Below are positions 54,631 to 64,000 of a stretch of DNA of 64,000 nt, piece by piece; the first letter of the stretch is position 1; each line of letters starts with the position of its first letter. The stretch is taken from NCBI GenBank assembly GCA_015680905.1, contig CM027379.1:31886501-31950500 (forward strand), read 5' to 3'. The notes under the pieces are model-generated. The model was not told the DNA's origin. It saw only the letters and a program-made list of their open reading frames with translations, and searched no databases. Both the position numbers and the translations under genes were made by a program. The stretch comes from Coptis chinensis (Eukaryota > Streptophyta > Magnoliopsida > Ranunculales > Ranunculaceae).

Positions 54631-56208
54631 ATGTTGCTCATGCCTTTGTTAGCACCTGGTTTAGATGAGGTGAAATTGCTTAGGATAGGACTTTTTGCAG
54701 GCTGTGCAAATGTAATACTCTTCCCACTCATTTGCATACACCTTCATATTGAGTGTATATATATCTATGTAAGTTTGGAGTTTAGAGATGCTGATTATTT
54801 TTCTCTAACGATGCAGATATTTCTCTATAGTGTTTCGTGGTCACCTTGGGTATTGCTCTTTGAAACTCAATCGTAAAGCTACTTTATTATTTCTGAGCAA
54901 CTATGCTTCTTTGCACAGTGTTGTAAATTTACCCTTTTTGCATGTCATGTACATATTTTCATCATTTACTTATTTATAATACAACTAAATATGTCTTATA
55001 TAAGAATAAATCTTATCTAAGTTCTCATTTATAACCAATTCTTTGTTTCTTATATCTGGTAGCTGAGGTTGAAACCTGTTTCTAAAGCTTAATTTCTTTA
55101 ATATTGGAACTTGCAGGTACCCTATCTTGCTAGCAGTATATCTGTCTTGGCTGTCTTTGCGCCACCATGTGTAAGTTATTTACATCGTATATCATCGTAA
55201 ATTTTATTTCAGTAGAAATTTGTCTTTCTTTATCGGTTTGTGTTGTGCAGATAAGGAGCATTGCATCAAAACAAGTTGACCCTGAAGAGCAGGTAATTTT
55301 TCCTGTTGAGGACTAGCTTATAGGTGGCGCTATAACTTTAATTTATGTTGTACTGTAGCTACTAAAATTTTCTCCTGTCTGATATTAGAATATGAAATAA
55401 AAAATTGTGATTAGTTTTACAAGGTCATGCCGTTGGATAATCTGCTAGTTTTGGACCTATAGAGTGGTAGTGGTTGCTTCACCTGTTACAGTATTTTTGA
55501 CATTTTTGCTACTTAGCATCCTTTCTTGTGCATTATTCTTGGAACTAGAAATAAATAACTAAATAAATAAAAATGATGCTGCATCTGCTAAGTCTTTACA
55601 AAATATTGAAACTAATCTCAGGGGAAGGGTCAAGGCTGCATTTCTGGCATGTGTTCTTTTGCAAACATTGTCTCTCCCCTAACTTTCACTCCTCTAACAG
55701 GTACGTGCCATATTATATACTTTCTTCTTTCTTCGGATTTGGTAACTGATTTTTAACTAATAACAAATCACTCCCTTCTCCAGCGTTATTCCTGTCAGAA
55801 AGAGCACCATTTCATTTCCCAGGATTCAGTATAATGTGCACTGGATTTGCAATGGTGAGTACTTGGTACAGTGTGTAGAGGTTTGATTCAGTAGATTGCT
55901 ACAGTGGTTAACATTTTGGCCTACAACTGCAATTCAGACTTCAGAGCATTAATACAACTTCCGGATCTTTACCGCTCACCAGATTTGCATTGGCAGTTGT
56001 AGTTTAGTTGATGATTTCTTCCCTAGTTGGCTACTTGTCTTCTTAAAATTAAGTTAGATAGCTATTTTCTGTTGCTACTTATCTCATGGACTTACCACAA
56101 GGATCATCCTATATGCAGATGGTAGCCTTTGTACAGAGTACTATCATAAGAGATGCTACTCCAATTTCAAGCGGCAAAATCAGCAGCAGAACCTTTGTGG
56201 AGCCCTAG
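54631..56208 (+). CDS. MFS transporter, C-terminal exons only (hippocampus-abundant-transcript-like)
   Basis: Exons 54631-54711, 54817-54849, 55117-55170, 55251-55292, 55622-55700, 55784-55854 and 56119-56208 join in phase to 149 codons plus TAG. The translation (LLMPLLAPGLDEVKLLRIG, PCIRSIASKQVDPEEQGKG, CISGMCSFANIVSPLTF, FHFPGFSIMC) matches the last third of plant MFS proteins annotated as tetracycline-resistance or hippocampus abundant transcript-like. It covers roughly the last four of twelve membrane segments and the loop with RSIASK. No stop or frameshift is seen. The upstream exons (about 300 residues) are absent: the sequence before 54631 is a splice acceptor preceded by the dispersed repeat. 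Either a truncated gene copy or the 3' end of a gene with a very distant 5' part. Confidence 0.8.
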
Positions 56209-56859
56209 CTTTTGAAAATTTGTGAATTCATCTAGTCTCACTTGTTGTTATGTACATACCTTTATGGCGTTTACATTGCTGTCAAGCACTCTAACCAGTC
56301 TCAAGACACCATGACTATAGAAGAAAGCTCAGAGACAGAAGTGATCTTACAGGTTTAAACTAAGTGTATATTCATATTTATGTGGAGACCCCAACAATGA
56401 AGCACGCAAAAGGAATGCTTTATGATAAAATGCACTTCATATGGTTGGCCATTGCTGAAACCTCAACAGAAACCTTCCATGGGGAAAAAGCAGGATTCCA
56501 GCAAATTGGACCCGGAGACACATTTTTTTTCTTCCGGTAAATGTTTACTTGTACTTACATACCATCTCTTTTGTAAATGCATTTGTTTAAGTGGTTCTTA
56601 ACCATCTCCTTTTTTGTAAATAAATGCACTTGGTCATTTTGATCCATATTTTCGTTTTTTCATATTTTGTTATTTTTGATGTTTTTTTCATTTTTCGTTA
56701 TTTTTTATAAACACGTTCCTTTGTTTGTCTACTTTAAAGTTGGTCTGTCCCAGTAAAATGGATGAATGCCCAGATCTGATCTGAGAATCTAGTTCAGAAG
56801 TTAAGATAATACTTCCATAATGATAGAAAAATCAACAGTCCAAGATCAGATAAAGTTTG
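56209..56859 (+). other. 3' flank of the MFS fragment
   Basis: AT-rich DNA with no clear element; possibly the old 3' UTR. Confidence 0.4.
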
Positions 56860-58340
56860 GGATTAATTATGGCTTAACAAATGGAATTACCAAGGTTTCC
56901 TGGCCTCTGACAATCTTAAGGACGCCTTGGCCATGCTTCGAAATATGGGTATGCCAAGCATTGGTTTGCTTATTTGCTATATGGGTGCTGGATTTTAAAG
57001 ATTGCAGTCTTTAACATGCCTAAAGGGGACTCGGTGGATGTGGAGGTGTAAACTAATGTCTAAATGGGCCCGTTTGATCTAGCCAGTTGTGTTCTCTCAA
57101 ATTTACCCATTACTTGTATTCCGAAAGGTGTGGCTGAAATTATTGAATGATTGATTTGTGACTTTATTTGGGGATTTTCGGATGAACAAAGGAAATACCA
57201 TCTAGTAGATTGGGAGAAAGTTTGCTCACCCAAAGAAGATGGGGGTCTCGGGCTGCGAAAACTTGTAGTCATGAATCAAGCTCTACTTGGGAGATGGCTA
57301 TGGAGATACATGGTGGAAGACTCTTTGGCGTGCTGTGATTTGTGCAAAGTATAGCAATGACAACCAAAGATGGTGGCCCAAGGAAACAACTCAATCTCAC
57401 GGTTGTAGCCCTTGGAGAGGCATACTGAAGGTACTGTCGTATTTTAAGAGTGGGGTTAATTTCAATGTGGGAAATGGGCAGAAATGCTTATTTTAGAAGG
57501 ATGTATGGCTCGGTGAAGTGCCTTTGGCTGACCAATTCCCTCTTATTTTTCAAGCGTCCACTAATAAAAAGGGATATATTCATGAGTTTGGACACATGCA
57601 GAATGGTCATTTCGCATGGAATCTGTTTTTGAGAAGAAGTTTGAATGATTGGGAAGTCCAACAATATGCTAATCAAACCGTGTTGCTCGAGACAGTCCAA
57701 TTGAATGATGAAGTGGACAGTTGCTTATGGCGGTGGACCAAGACCAGCACCTTTTCTGTTAGCTTTTTCTATGATAAAATCCGTGAATATGGTCGTCCCT
57801 CGGAACAAATATCCACCCCTTTTCCTTCAAGAGTTGTATGGAAAATATCTATTCCTCTAAAAGTGAAGTTCTTCTTTTGGTGTGTCATGCTTGGGCGTAC
57901 CTTAACGGCGGATGCTCTTATTCGTAGAGGTACGGTGGTTTCTCCCATTTGTACTATGTGTAATATGTTTATGGAGAGCATTAGTCATGTGTTCATGCAT
58001 TGCCGCTTTGCTTTAGAGGTATGGACTCTCATGCTCCAACCAATGGTTATGGCGTTTCCTTTGCTAGCGCAAGCCGCTTCAGTTGAAGAATTTCTTGCAA
58101 ATTGGCCGAGAAAGAGAGGGAAGAGTTTCGGATCGATTATTTGGAGTCTATTACCATATGCTGTTATTTGGATAATGGAAGAATAGAAATTATCATATTT
58201 TCAGGAATAAAGAATGCTCCGTCTCACAAACAGTTGGGGAGATCAAAGGGGTGTTGTGGTATTGGATGTCTAATTATGAGGAAAGGCGACAATACCAATT
58301 CAGGTACTTGGTACTGGATTGGCCTCATGTGATAATGGTC
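56860..58340 (+). mobile_element. LINE ORF2 fragment, C-terminal half
   Basis: Broken frames carry GVAEIIE then LICDFIWGFSDEQRKYHLVD and WEKVCSPKEDGGLGLRKLV (57120-57270), GRWLWRY, RWWPKE, and an open 222-codon part (57518-58186) with LPLKVKFFFWCVMLGRTLT-like text and the Cys/His cluster CTMCNMFMESISHVFMHC. Frameshifts and an early TAG (about 57352) are present. No poly(A) tail remains. It is a separate insertion from the LINE in VPS54 because the sequence differs throughout. Confidence 0.88.
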
Positions 58341-58404
58341 GACTCTGGGGATGTACTATTTTAGGGATGTTATTTTCTTTTAGTTCCCTGTATGTTGACT
58401 TGTG

Positions 58405-58971
58405 ATGTTCTCAATCACTAACTGTAACAGTGCTTTGCTAGATATGAGCGGTTTGAATTGCGTCAAGCCAAAGAGATTTATGCTAGATATGATGGATTTC
58501 AAAGAGCCGACGCAAAGGAAAGCTGTGGCACATAAGGACAAGGAACTGGCAGCAAATGTGGCTATTAAGGATGAGGAATTAACTGCAACGAGGCAAATGA
58601 ATGCACATGCATATACGGAGAAGGAATTGGGAAAATTTGCACTAAGCAATAAACACACTTTGCCAAGTAATGCAAATAGTTCAAGAGTTTCAGGAAGTCG
58701 GCGTAAAAGAGCTAAGTTTGAGAAGGATCCCTTGTTAAAGACTATTGGAGAGCTTGCAGACTTAATGAAGAGCCAGTACAAGCCAGAGGGACAAGTCTTA
58801 GATGAAGCCATGGATCAGTTGAATGAGTTGAAGTCTTCGGGAGTGTTGGACATTGATCTTTATATTGCCTCGTTGGTAGCTTTTAAAAAAAATCCTGGGC
58901 ATGACAAGATGTTCTCAAGTATTGAAAGTACTGAACTCAAAGTTCTTTTTCTTAAAAGCATAGTGAGTTAG
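58405..58971 (+). CDS. unrecognised ORF, charged C-terminal-like protein piece
   Basis: A 188-codon ORF immediately after the LINE fragment. It is rich in Lys and Glu (KDKELAANVAIKDEELTATR), has a basic nuclear-signal-like SRRKRAKFEK, then an ordered-looking end (LLKTIGELADLMKSQYKPEG, DIDLYIASLVAFKKNPGH). A splice acceptor (TGTAACAG) lies at 58423-58430, so it may be the last exon of a larger gene whose upstream part was displaced by the LINE. The layout resembles the C-terminal part of plant Myb/SANT-like nuclear proteins, but this is a weak guess. Confidence 0.4.
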   Translation: MFSITNCNSALLDMSGLNCVKPKRFMLDMMDFKEPTQRKAVAHKDKELAANVAIKDEELTATRQMNAHAYTEKELGKFALSNKHTLPSNANSSRVSGSRRKRAKFEKDPLLKTIGELADLMKSQYKPEGQVLDEAMDQLNELKSSGVLDIDLYIASLVAFKKNPGHDKMFSSIESTELKVLFLKSIVS

Positions 58972-59566
58972 AAAATTGGTATGTTCTGAACTGAGAATTA
59001 ATGTATGTTCTAAATAATGTTATAGCGTGTAGGTATTAAGTTGTCAGTTTTAATGTTTTTAGCATTTTGGTATATATTACTAGTACTGTCTCATTTTGGT
59101 AATATATATTTCCTTTGTTCATTAAAATTAGTATTAGACGTAGTGGAAGACTAGATTGTTATGTTTTTAACTATTGGAGGGTATGAAAATTTGCATTTAA
59201 AAGCAGAGGAACTGGTGGGATGGAGGAAATCATGAAAAGAAGGAAATGGAGGAAAAAGATTCATAAGAATGGATATCCCTTCATAACTATAATAGACAAG
59301 ATATTTTCCTCACATGACAAGAATCAGATTACCAATGTAGGACTCTTTGCTCATCGCATTTCTGCTTTAGACAGAACTCCTGAAGGTGTCTTTCAATGAA
59401 TACACTGCTATTACATTTTGCATATCTTATTTTAGTTTGGTTCGATGATTCTCACATTCTCCATTTCCATTTTGTTGGGATAAATTAATGAACTCCCTAT
59501 TATGTCGGTAGGGACGTAGGGTTGATTTCTTCTCTTGTTGCGTTTAAGATTTGGTTTTTCATTTTG
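58972..59566. other. no feature seen
   Basis: Non-coding DNA after the ORF, no repeat recognised. Confidence 0.45.
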
Positions 59567-59880
59567 GGGGAAATGAAAATATGTACTGTATCTCAACCAT
59601 GCCCAGTTATTTATTTTTCATACAAAATAACAGGGGTGAAATACTGACTTCAGCAACTAGATTATGATTTACTCCTAAAAGTTAGTTAAAGTTAGATTGT
59701 CCTATGCTTTCAATATTGTTCTAGGTTGATTTTTCTTGCACTGGATGGTGATAAAATTCTGAACATGGTAACTTATGCAAGGTAATGGATACTGTTTAGA
59801 TGCTTACTTTTGTAAATATGAAAATTTGCTCGTTGGAGTGGTTGGGTTTAGTTGGCCATTTTAGAGCAGAATTAAAATTT
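59567..59880 (+). repeat. diverged duplicate block B
   Basis: Partner of 43090-43440 with many substitutions and indels but the same order of shared phrases. Confidence 0.65.
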
Positions 59881-60065
59881 GCCTCATTGGAGTTATGAAC
59901 CACCCAAAGACTGCGTCAAGTTCTATTGCCCAATACTATTGTTTCGGGTGACAAGTTCGGAAGCCACCTCAGTTAGGGGCTAGGTTTATGTAACACAAAG
60001 ACAATGAAGAAGAGGCAATCGTGGCTAAGGCAAGATGGTGGGCTGGTGAGCAAACATAGTGACAG

Positions 60066-60590
60066 TGTGACACCAACCAAAACTCAGGCAAGAGTATAGT
60101 AGGTTGACACAATGGGTCTGTGGAGAAGGACACCAGGATTTTCAAATGACCAGACCACTATGTGCCTGGAATGTGAGGGGCACAATGATTCTGACAAACC
60201 AAAAGGGAGTATTCAAAAAGAAAGATCGAGGACAAAAGTGGGAATGCCTTTGACGCTTACTAGTTACTACCGATGGAACTGTATGACTGTAATAAGTAAA
60301 AGTTTGTATGAACTCCCAAAGCTCTGCCTGTTACAAGTAGGAAGTTGCCATCATGGTCTCTATAGGAAGCACCGATCCCTGCAAGGCCAGGATTTCCTCT
60401 TGCTGCTCCACCCGTGTTGATTTTGACGTGTGAAACTGATGGTGAAACTAGTAACACCAACAAAAAATCATGCAAGAGTAAAGTAGGTTGACGCAACGGG
60501 TCTGTGGAGAAGGACACCAGGATATTCATGTGACCAAACCATGTAATATTATGTGTGTCTGGAATGCATGACTCTGACAAACCAAAAAGG
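60066..60590 (+). repeat. pair of about 145-bp direct repeats
   Basis: 60066-60205 and 60440-60590 share GGGTCTGTGGAGAAGGACAC and the phrases around GACCA and CTGACAAACCAAAA. They bracket the RNase H fragment, with which they may form an old LTR-like or duplicated unit. Confidence 0.75.
60262..60440 (-). pseudogene. RNase H (RVT_3-like) fragment
   Basis: The minus strand reads VSHVKINTGGAARGNPGLAG then IGASYRDHDGNF, the N-terminal part of plant LINE-type RNase H domains (usual start KLNTDGS). The first catalytic Asp is Gly here. The rest of the domain is missing, so it is a dead scrap of a retroelement or a domesticated RNase H gene. Confidence 0.75.
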
Positions 60591-60625
60591 TAAAAAGTAG
60601 GAATTCTTTTTACTTTAATAATATA

Positions 60626-61120
60626 TGTTAAATACGAAATATTAGATTATTATGATATATATCACTAAGTGTAAGTAACCTCCGTTCTACACTATAACAC
60701 ACGTGTCCACACACCAGGTCGTACTTCACCAGCTCGTACCAAGCCATCAGAACGTATCGACGACCCAAACTCAGGTCGTCCCAAACATCAGTTACAGCAA
60801 TATATGGAAGCAAATGATTTAGTGCGATCCTGGAGCTCAGTCAATGCACCAATCAAGAAAGTATTTACTTTGTAACATCAGGAGTAATGTCGAATCATCA
60901 AGATAGCACAAAATATGGATCTACACTTAGTAACGGTCTAGAGCAAATAAGGAAAGTTAGCTCAAATATCTATAAGTAGAGAGAGATGAACTACATAAGG
61001 CTTGATTCAAGTTTAGCCAAGAAACTTGATACGTAGGCAACTCTTGTCCCAAGTAAGAGTGCATCCATTCCCTATCAAACATAACATCAGGTCGTTGATC
61101 CTAAAATACAAACCTCTACA
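60626..61120 (+). repeat. 5' LTR of the gypsy element
   Basis: Starts TGTTAAATACG and ends CTCTACA directly before the primer-binding site; 495 bp. A TATA-like box TATAAGTA is at 60971-60978. The left boundary is inferred from the TG end. Confidence 0.75.
60971..60978 (+). promoter_or_regulatory. TATA-like box in gypsy LTR
   Basis: TATAAGTA lies about 150 bp before the LTR end, followed by a purine-rich AGAGAGAGATG stretch. Confidence 0.45.
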
Positions 61121-61121
61121 T

Positions 61122-61139
61122 TGGCGCCGTTTGCTGGTT
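61122..61139 (+). other. primer-binding site
   Basis: TGGCGCCGTTTGCTGGTT begins one base after the LTR. TGGCGCC is the usual beginning of primer sites in Tat and Athila elements. The tRNA was not determined. Confidence 0.8.
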
Positions 61140-61205
61140 CGTTCCCTTGAGAAAACACACACAAACTCTTTTCTCAAGCCCACGAAGCTGGTCAGAAAAA
61201 CCACC

Positions 61206-62058
61206 ATGGAAACACAACTACAAGCTTTAGCAGATCGATCAAATGAAGATGCTCCAAGATGCCTTTATAACCTTTCAACAAGAAAACCAAACTATGCGCG
61301 ACCAAGGCACCTCCAACGCCAACAACGGCTCTCCAGACGCAGTGGAGAACAACGCAGTCACAACCATCACCACTACCACCAATCAACGACTAGAAGACTT
61401 CGCATAGAGGTTGGAGAAGTCGAACGACAACGCTAGCGCAATCCAAATCGCTCAAAAGATACTCCAGGCGTACAAGGTGTCACCATTCACTACTGAAACC
61501 AGGGACAAGCAGCCTCCCTCAGAATTCATCCAACCAAAGTTTCCGCGTGCTGTACGACGATAGCTCGTGTCCAGGCCAGCACGTAGCTCGTTTCAGCCAG
61601 ATCCTCACACTCTACAGCGTTCCAAAGTAAGACTACCTAAAGTGCAAACTCTTTCCAGCCAGCTTGAAGGATGGAGCCTTAGAATGGTTCTACATGCTTA
61701 CTCCTAATTCAATCAGTAACCCGACAAGCTAGGCGACGCGTTAAGTAGCGAGTTAGATCCTGGCGAGGAAGAAACAAGCTGACCTAGACTCTTTGTTTCA
61801 ACTTAAGCAAGCACACGACGCTATCTTAGGACGTTTCAAGAAGAAACTCCTATTAATGGAGCTAGGCCTCAAGGACAGCTTTGCAACTTCTGCATTCACC
61901 AATGCCCTCCTAGACGACTCCGACCTAGCAGGGTCTCTAATGTGCAACAAGCCAAAACGCTTAGACGACCTGTACTACATAATCGACAAGTACATCAAGT
62001 ATGAAGAATGGATGGCCCAATGCAAGGGAAAAGAAGTCCTCACAGTAAGCGACAAGTG
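61206..62058 (+). pseudogene. gypsy gag remnant
   Basis: After ATG at 61206 the readable gag text moves between frames: a Gln/Asn/Thr-rich leader (TFQQENQTMRDQGTSN), the capsid-like segment KCKLFPASLKDGALEWFYML (about 61640-61700), and ARKKQADLDSLFQLKQ with LGLKDSFATSAFTNALLDD up to 62058. Several stops lie between. Confidence 0.8.
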
Positions 62059-62259
62059 AGGACCCAAAGAAAACAATCACTATTCAGGCAACAACAATAA
62101 CAACAATAACAACAAGGGCTCCAGCTCCCACAAACCCTCCTATACCAAAAGGGAATTCTCCAACTTCTCCAGGATGCCATGCCAGATCCTGAAGAAGATA
62201 TATACAAAACCTTACTTCAAGCCAAACATCAACAAGGTGATCGCAATACCAGAACGTCC

Positions 62260-62830
62260 ATACTACCATTTCCACAAACTCCACCACCATGAGACCAATG
62301 AATGTTGGAGCCTCAAACACTACCTCTAAGACTTAGTTGAAGAGGGAGAACTGAAAGAGTTCCTGCCAGAAAGCGACCTCAGGCATAAGCTGGATGCCAA
62401 CCGCCACAAAAGCAGGAGCAGAACAGCCCGACTATCTAAATCTCCAAGTCGGTTGAGGCATAACAGGAGACAGCACTCCTCCGACCATGACGAGGAAAAG
62501 GTAATCAACATAATTATAGACACCTCCATCAACGAAACCTCAGGTCGTGAAAAGAGCAAGCGGGTAGAAGCACTGCAACAAATCTACCACCTCTTCCCCA
62601 AAGTTAAGGTGATCACTTCTACCAGCTCTCAAACAGCAACCACAATTTCATTCACCGAGGATGATCTAGACAAGGTGTGCCTACCCCACAATGATGCCCT
62701 GGTAATGCATGTCAAAATTAATGGGTGGACAATCAAAAGAGTCCTCATCAATCCAGGCAGCTCCTGTGACATCCTTTTCTATCAAACATACAAGGACATG
62801 CACCTGCCAGACTCAGTGATGATATAATTA
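62260..62830 (+). pseudogene. gypsy zinc-knuckle-like region and protease remnant
   Basis: HHHETNECWSLKHYL (about 62286-62325) corresponds to the degenerate Cys/His segment of Tat-type polyproteins. The protease follows with VMHVKINGWTIKRVLINPGS and SCDILF (about 62702-62780). The catalytic Asp of the usual D-(T/S/G/P)-G motif is Asn here, and a TAA follows at about 62826. The text LNAPLYGFNGD and TILGRRWIHKL after it is the normal protease tail. Confidence 0.82.
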
Positions 62831-63100
62831 AATGCACCACTCTATGGGTTCAACGGAGACCGTATAGGTGCTATTGGAGACGTCATCTTACCAGTCTCTA
62901 TTAGAGAAAAAGATGACATGGTCAAGACCTTAACACATTTCAACGTGATCGATGTCAAGTCGTCCTACACTACCATCTTAGGACGTAGGTGGATCCACAA
63001 GCTAGATCCAAGCAGTTCCGTCCACTTTGCACCAAGTGCTGCGGTTCTCCGGACCCCGAGGCATCATGGAGTTTAGAAGCAACCAACTAGAGGCTCATCG

Positions 63101-64000
63101 ATGCAATCAAGTCAGCGCAACAACCATGGCCAAACCTCAGGTTGTCCAAACAAAAGAAAGCCCAAAGCTACAAGATCATCAAGCTTCCAGCCTTCTAGCA
63201 TCAGCAATGAAAAACTCAAGGGGAAGCAAGCACAAATTGAACCAAGAGAAAAAGCCAATCTGGGCACAGAAGATGACCCAAAATTTGTTTATGTAGAGGC
63301 TGATTTAGACCCCAAGCTCAAGGAGCAACTTGTGAAATTTCTATCTTTCAATAAAGATGTTTTTGCTTGGTCATTTATCGATATGCCAGAAATCGACCCT
63401 CAGGTCGCTTGCCACAAATTAAATGTAAATCCAAATGTAAAGCCTATCAAACAACGACCTAGGAAACTTGCACTCAAATTTAGAAAAGTCATCAACGAAG
63501 AGATAGAAAAGCTCAAAAATGTTGGATTCATCAGAGAAGTCGAGTACCCGACTTGACTAGCTAACATCGTAGTCATTCCTAAGAAAAATGGCAAGGTACG
63601 ACTCTGCATGGACTTCATCAACGTCAACAAGCATTGCCCCAAGGATAGCTCCCCCCTACCAAGGATCGACATATTGGTAGATCAAACTTGCAGACATGAA
63701 CTCCTATCGTTCATGGCCGCATACAGTGGGTACAATCAGATACCACTAGCGGAGGAAGACCAGGAGAAGGCATCCTTTATAACCGAACAAGGAACGTTCT
63801 GCTACAATGTCCTACCATTCGGCTTGAAGAACGCCGGTGCGACCTACCAAAGACTTCTCACAAAAATGTTCAAAGATTTGCTGGGCGACACTATGGAAGT
63901 CTACATAGACGACATGGTAGTCAAAAGCGAAAAGGCTGGCGATCACATTTCTCACCTACAAGAAGCCTTTGAAAGATTACGCCAAAACAAGATGAAGCTC
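63101..64000 (+). pseudogene. gypsy reverse transcriptase, N-terminal part
   Basis: The linker (DVFAWSFIDMPEIDPQVACH, KPIKQRPRKLA) leads into reverse transcriptase. A TGA at about 63554 replaces the Trp expected in EYP-x-WLAN. The same frame then continues open to the window end with VIPKKNGKVRLCMDF, LLSFMAAYSGYNQIPLAEED, LPFGLKNAGATYQRL and the catalytic YIDDMVV. Confidence 0.9.

Larger units (their letters stand above)
60626..64000 (+). mobile_element. Ty3/gypsy LTR retrotransposon, Tat-like, 5' part
   Basis: 5' LTR, primer-binding site, gag, protease and the start of reverse transcriptase appear in that order; the rest lies beyond the window. Coding frames are interrupted repeatedly, so this copy is defective. 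The reverse-transcriptase wording (LPFGLKNAGATYQRL, YIDDMVVKS, HISHLQEAFERLR) and the TGGCGCC primer site suggest the Tat (Ogre/Retand) branch; that is inference. Confidence 0.93.

Noticed and set aside
1..64000. CRISPR array, bacterial defence system or operon
   Set aside because: No regularly spaced short repeats or operon layout; introns and TE families show plant nuclear DNA.
60626..64000. Integrated plant pararetrovirus
   Set aside because: LTR, TGGCGCC primer site and the gag-protease-RT text with YIDDMVV fit a Ty3/gypsy retrotransposon; no movement-protein or viral coat features were seen.
1..64000. tRNA or rRNA genes
   Set aside because: No cloverleaf with A and B boxes or rRNA core sequence was recognised by eye; a tRNAscan-type search would settle it.

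Overview
The window is nuclear DNA of a flowering plant, most likely a eudicot. It is AT-rich, its genes are split by GT-AG introns, and most of it is transposable-element (TE) sequence: Ty1/copia and Ty3/gypsy LTR retrotransposons, L1-type LINEs, Mutator-like and hAT-like elements. No bacterial operon, CRISPR array or tRNA/rRNA gene is visible. All names rest on reading translations against remembered family features; no database search was run.

Layout. 1-3571: 3' part of a decayed Ty1/copia element on the + strand, ending in a 591-bp LTR. 3572-8638: gene-free upstream DNA holding a 374-bp inverted-repeat MITE and a 2.2-kb Mutator-like element whose right end lies about 200 bp before the first real gene. 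8639-41653: one gene, VPS54, a subunit of the GARP tethering complex, in 18 exons over 33 kb. The exons join in phase into about 1,018 codons, with a single 1-base discrepancy in a C-run of exon 1. Its introns carry LINE pieces on both strands, a hAT-like element nested in a LINE, a scrambled partial copy of exon 1, a 1.6-kb tandem duplication, a 3.1-kb foldback element with arms of about 1.3 kb, and a 3.9-kb LINE bounded by a perfect 13-bp target-site duplication.

41654-50788: VPS54 3' flank, then a copia element on the - strand (43662-46740) that has lost gag, protease and primer site, then mostly unassignable DNA. 50789-53187: pseudogene of an organelle-type cysteinyl-tRNA synthetase. 54631-56208: the seven last exons of an MFS transporter related to hippocampus-abundant-transcript-like proteins, open but without the N-terminal two thirds. 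56860-58340: a LINE fragment. 58405-58971: an unrecognised ORF. 60262-60440: a small RNase H fragment on the - strand. 60626-64000: 5' LTR, gag, protease and part of the reverse transcriptase of a Tat-like Ty3/gypsy element running off the window.

Only VPS54 looks like a working host gene; the MFS piece could be the 3' end of one if its 5' exons lie elsewhere. I did not find a convincing new multi-gene system. The most unusual object is the long foldback inside VPS54 intron 16: read through in the sense direction it would form a very long RNA hairpin, and both arms carry a related small ORF with a signal-peptide-like start and an acidic tail.
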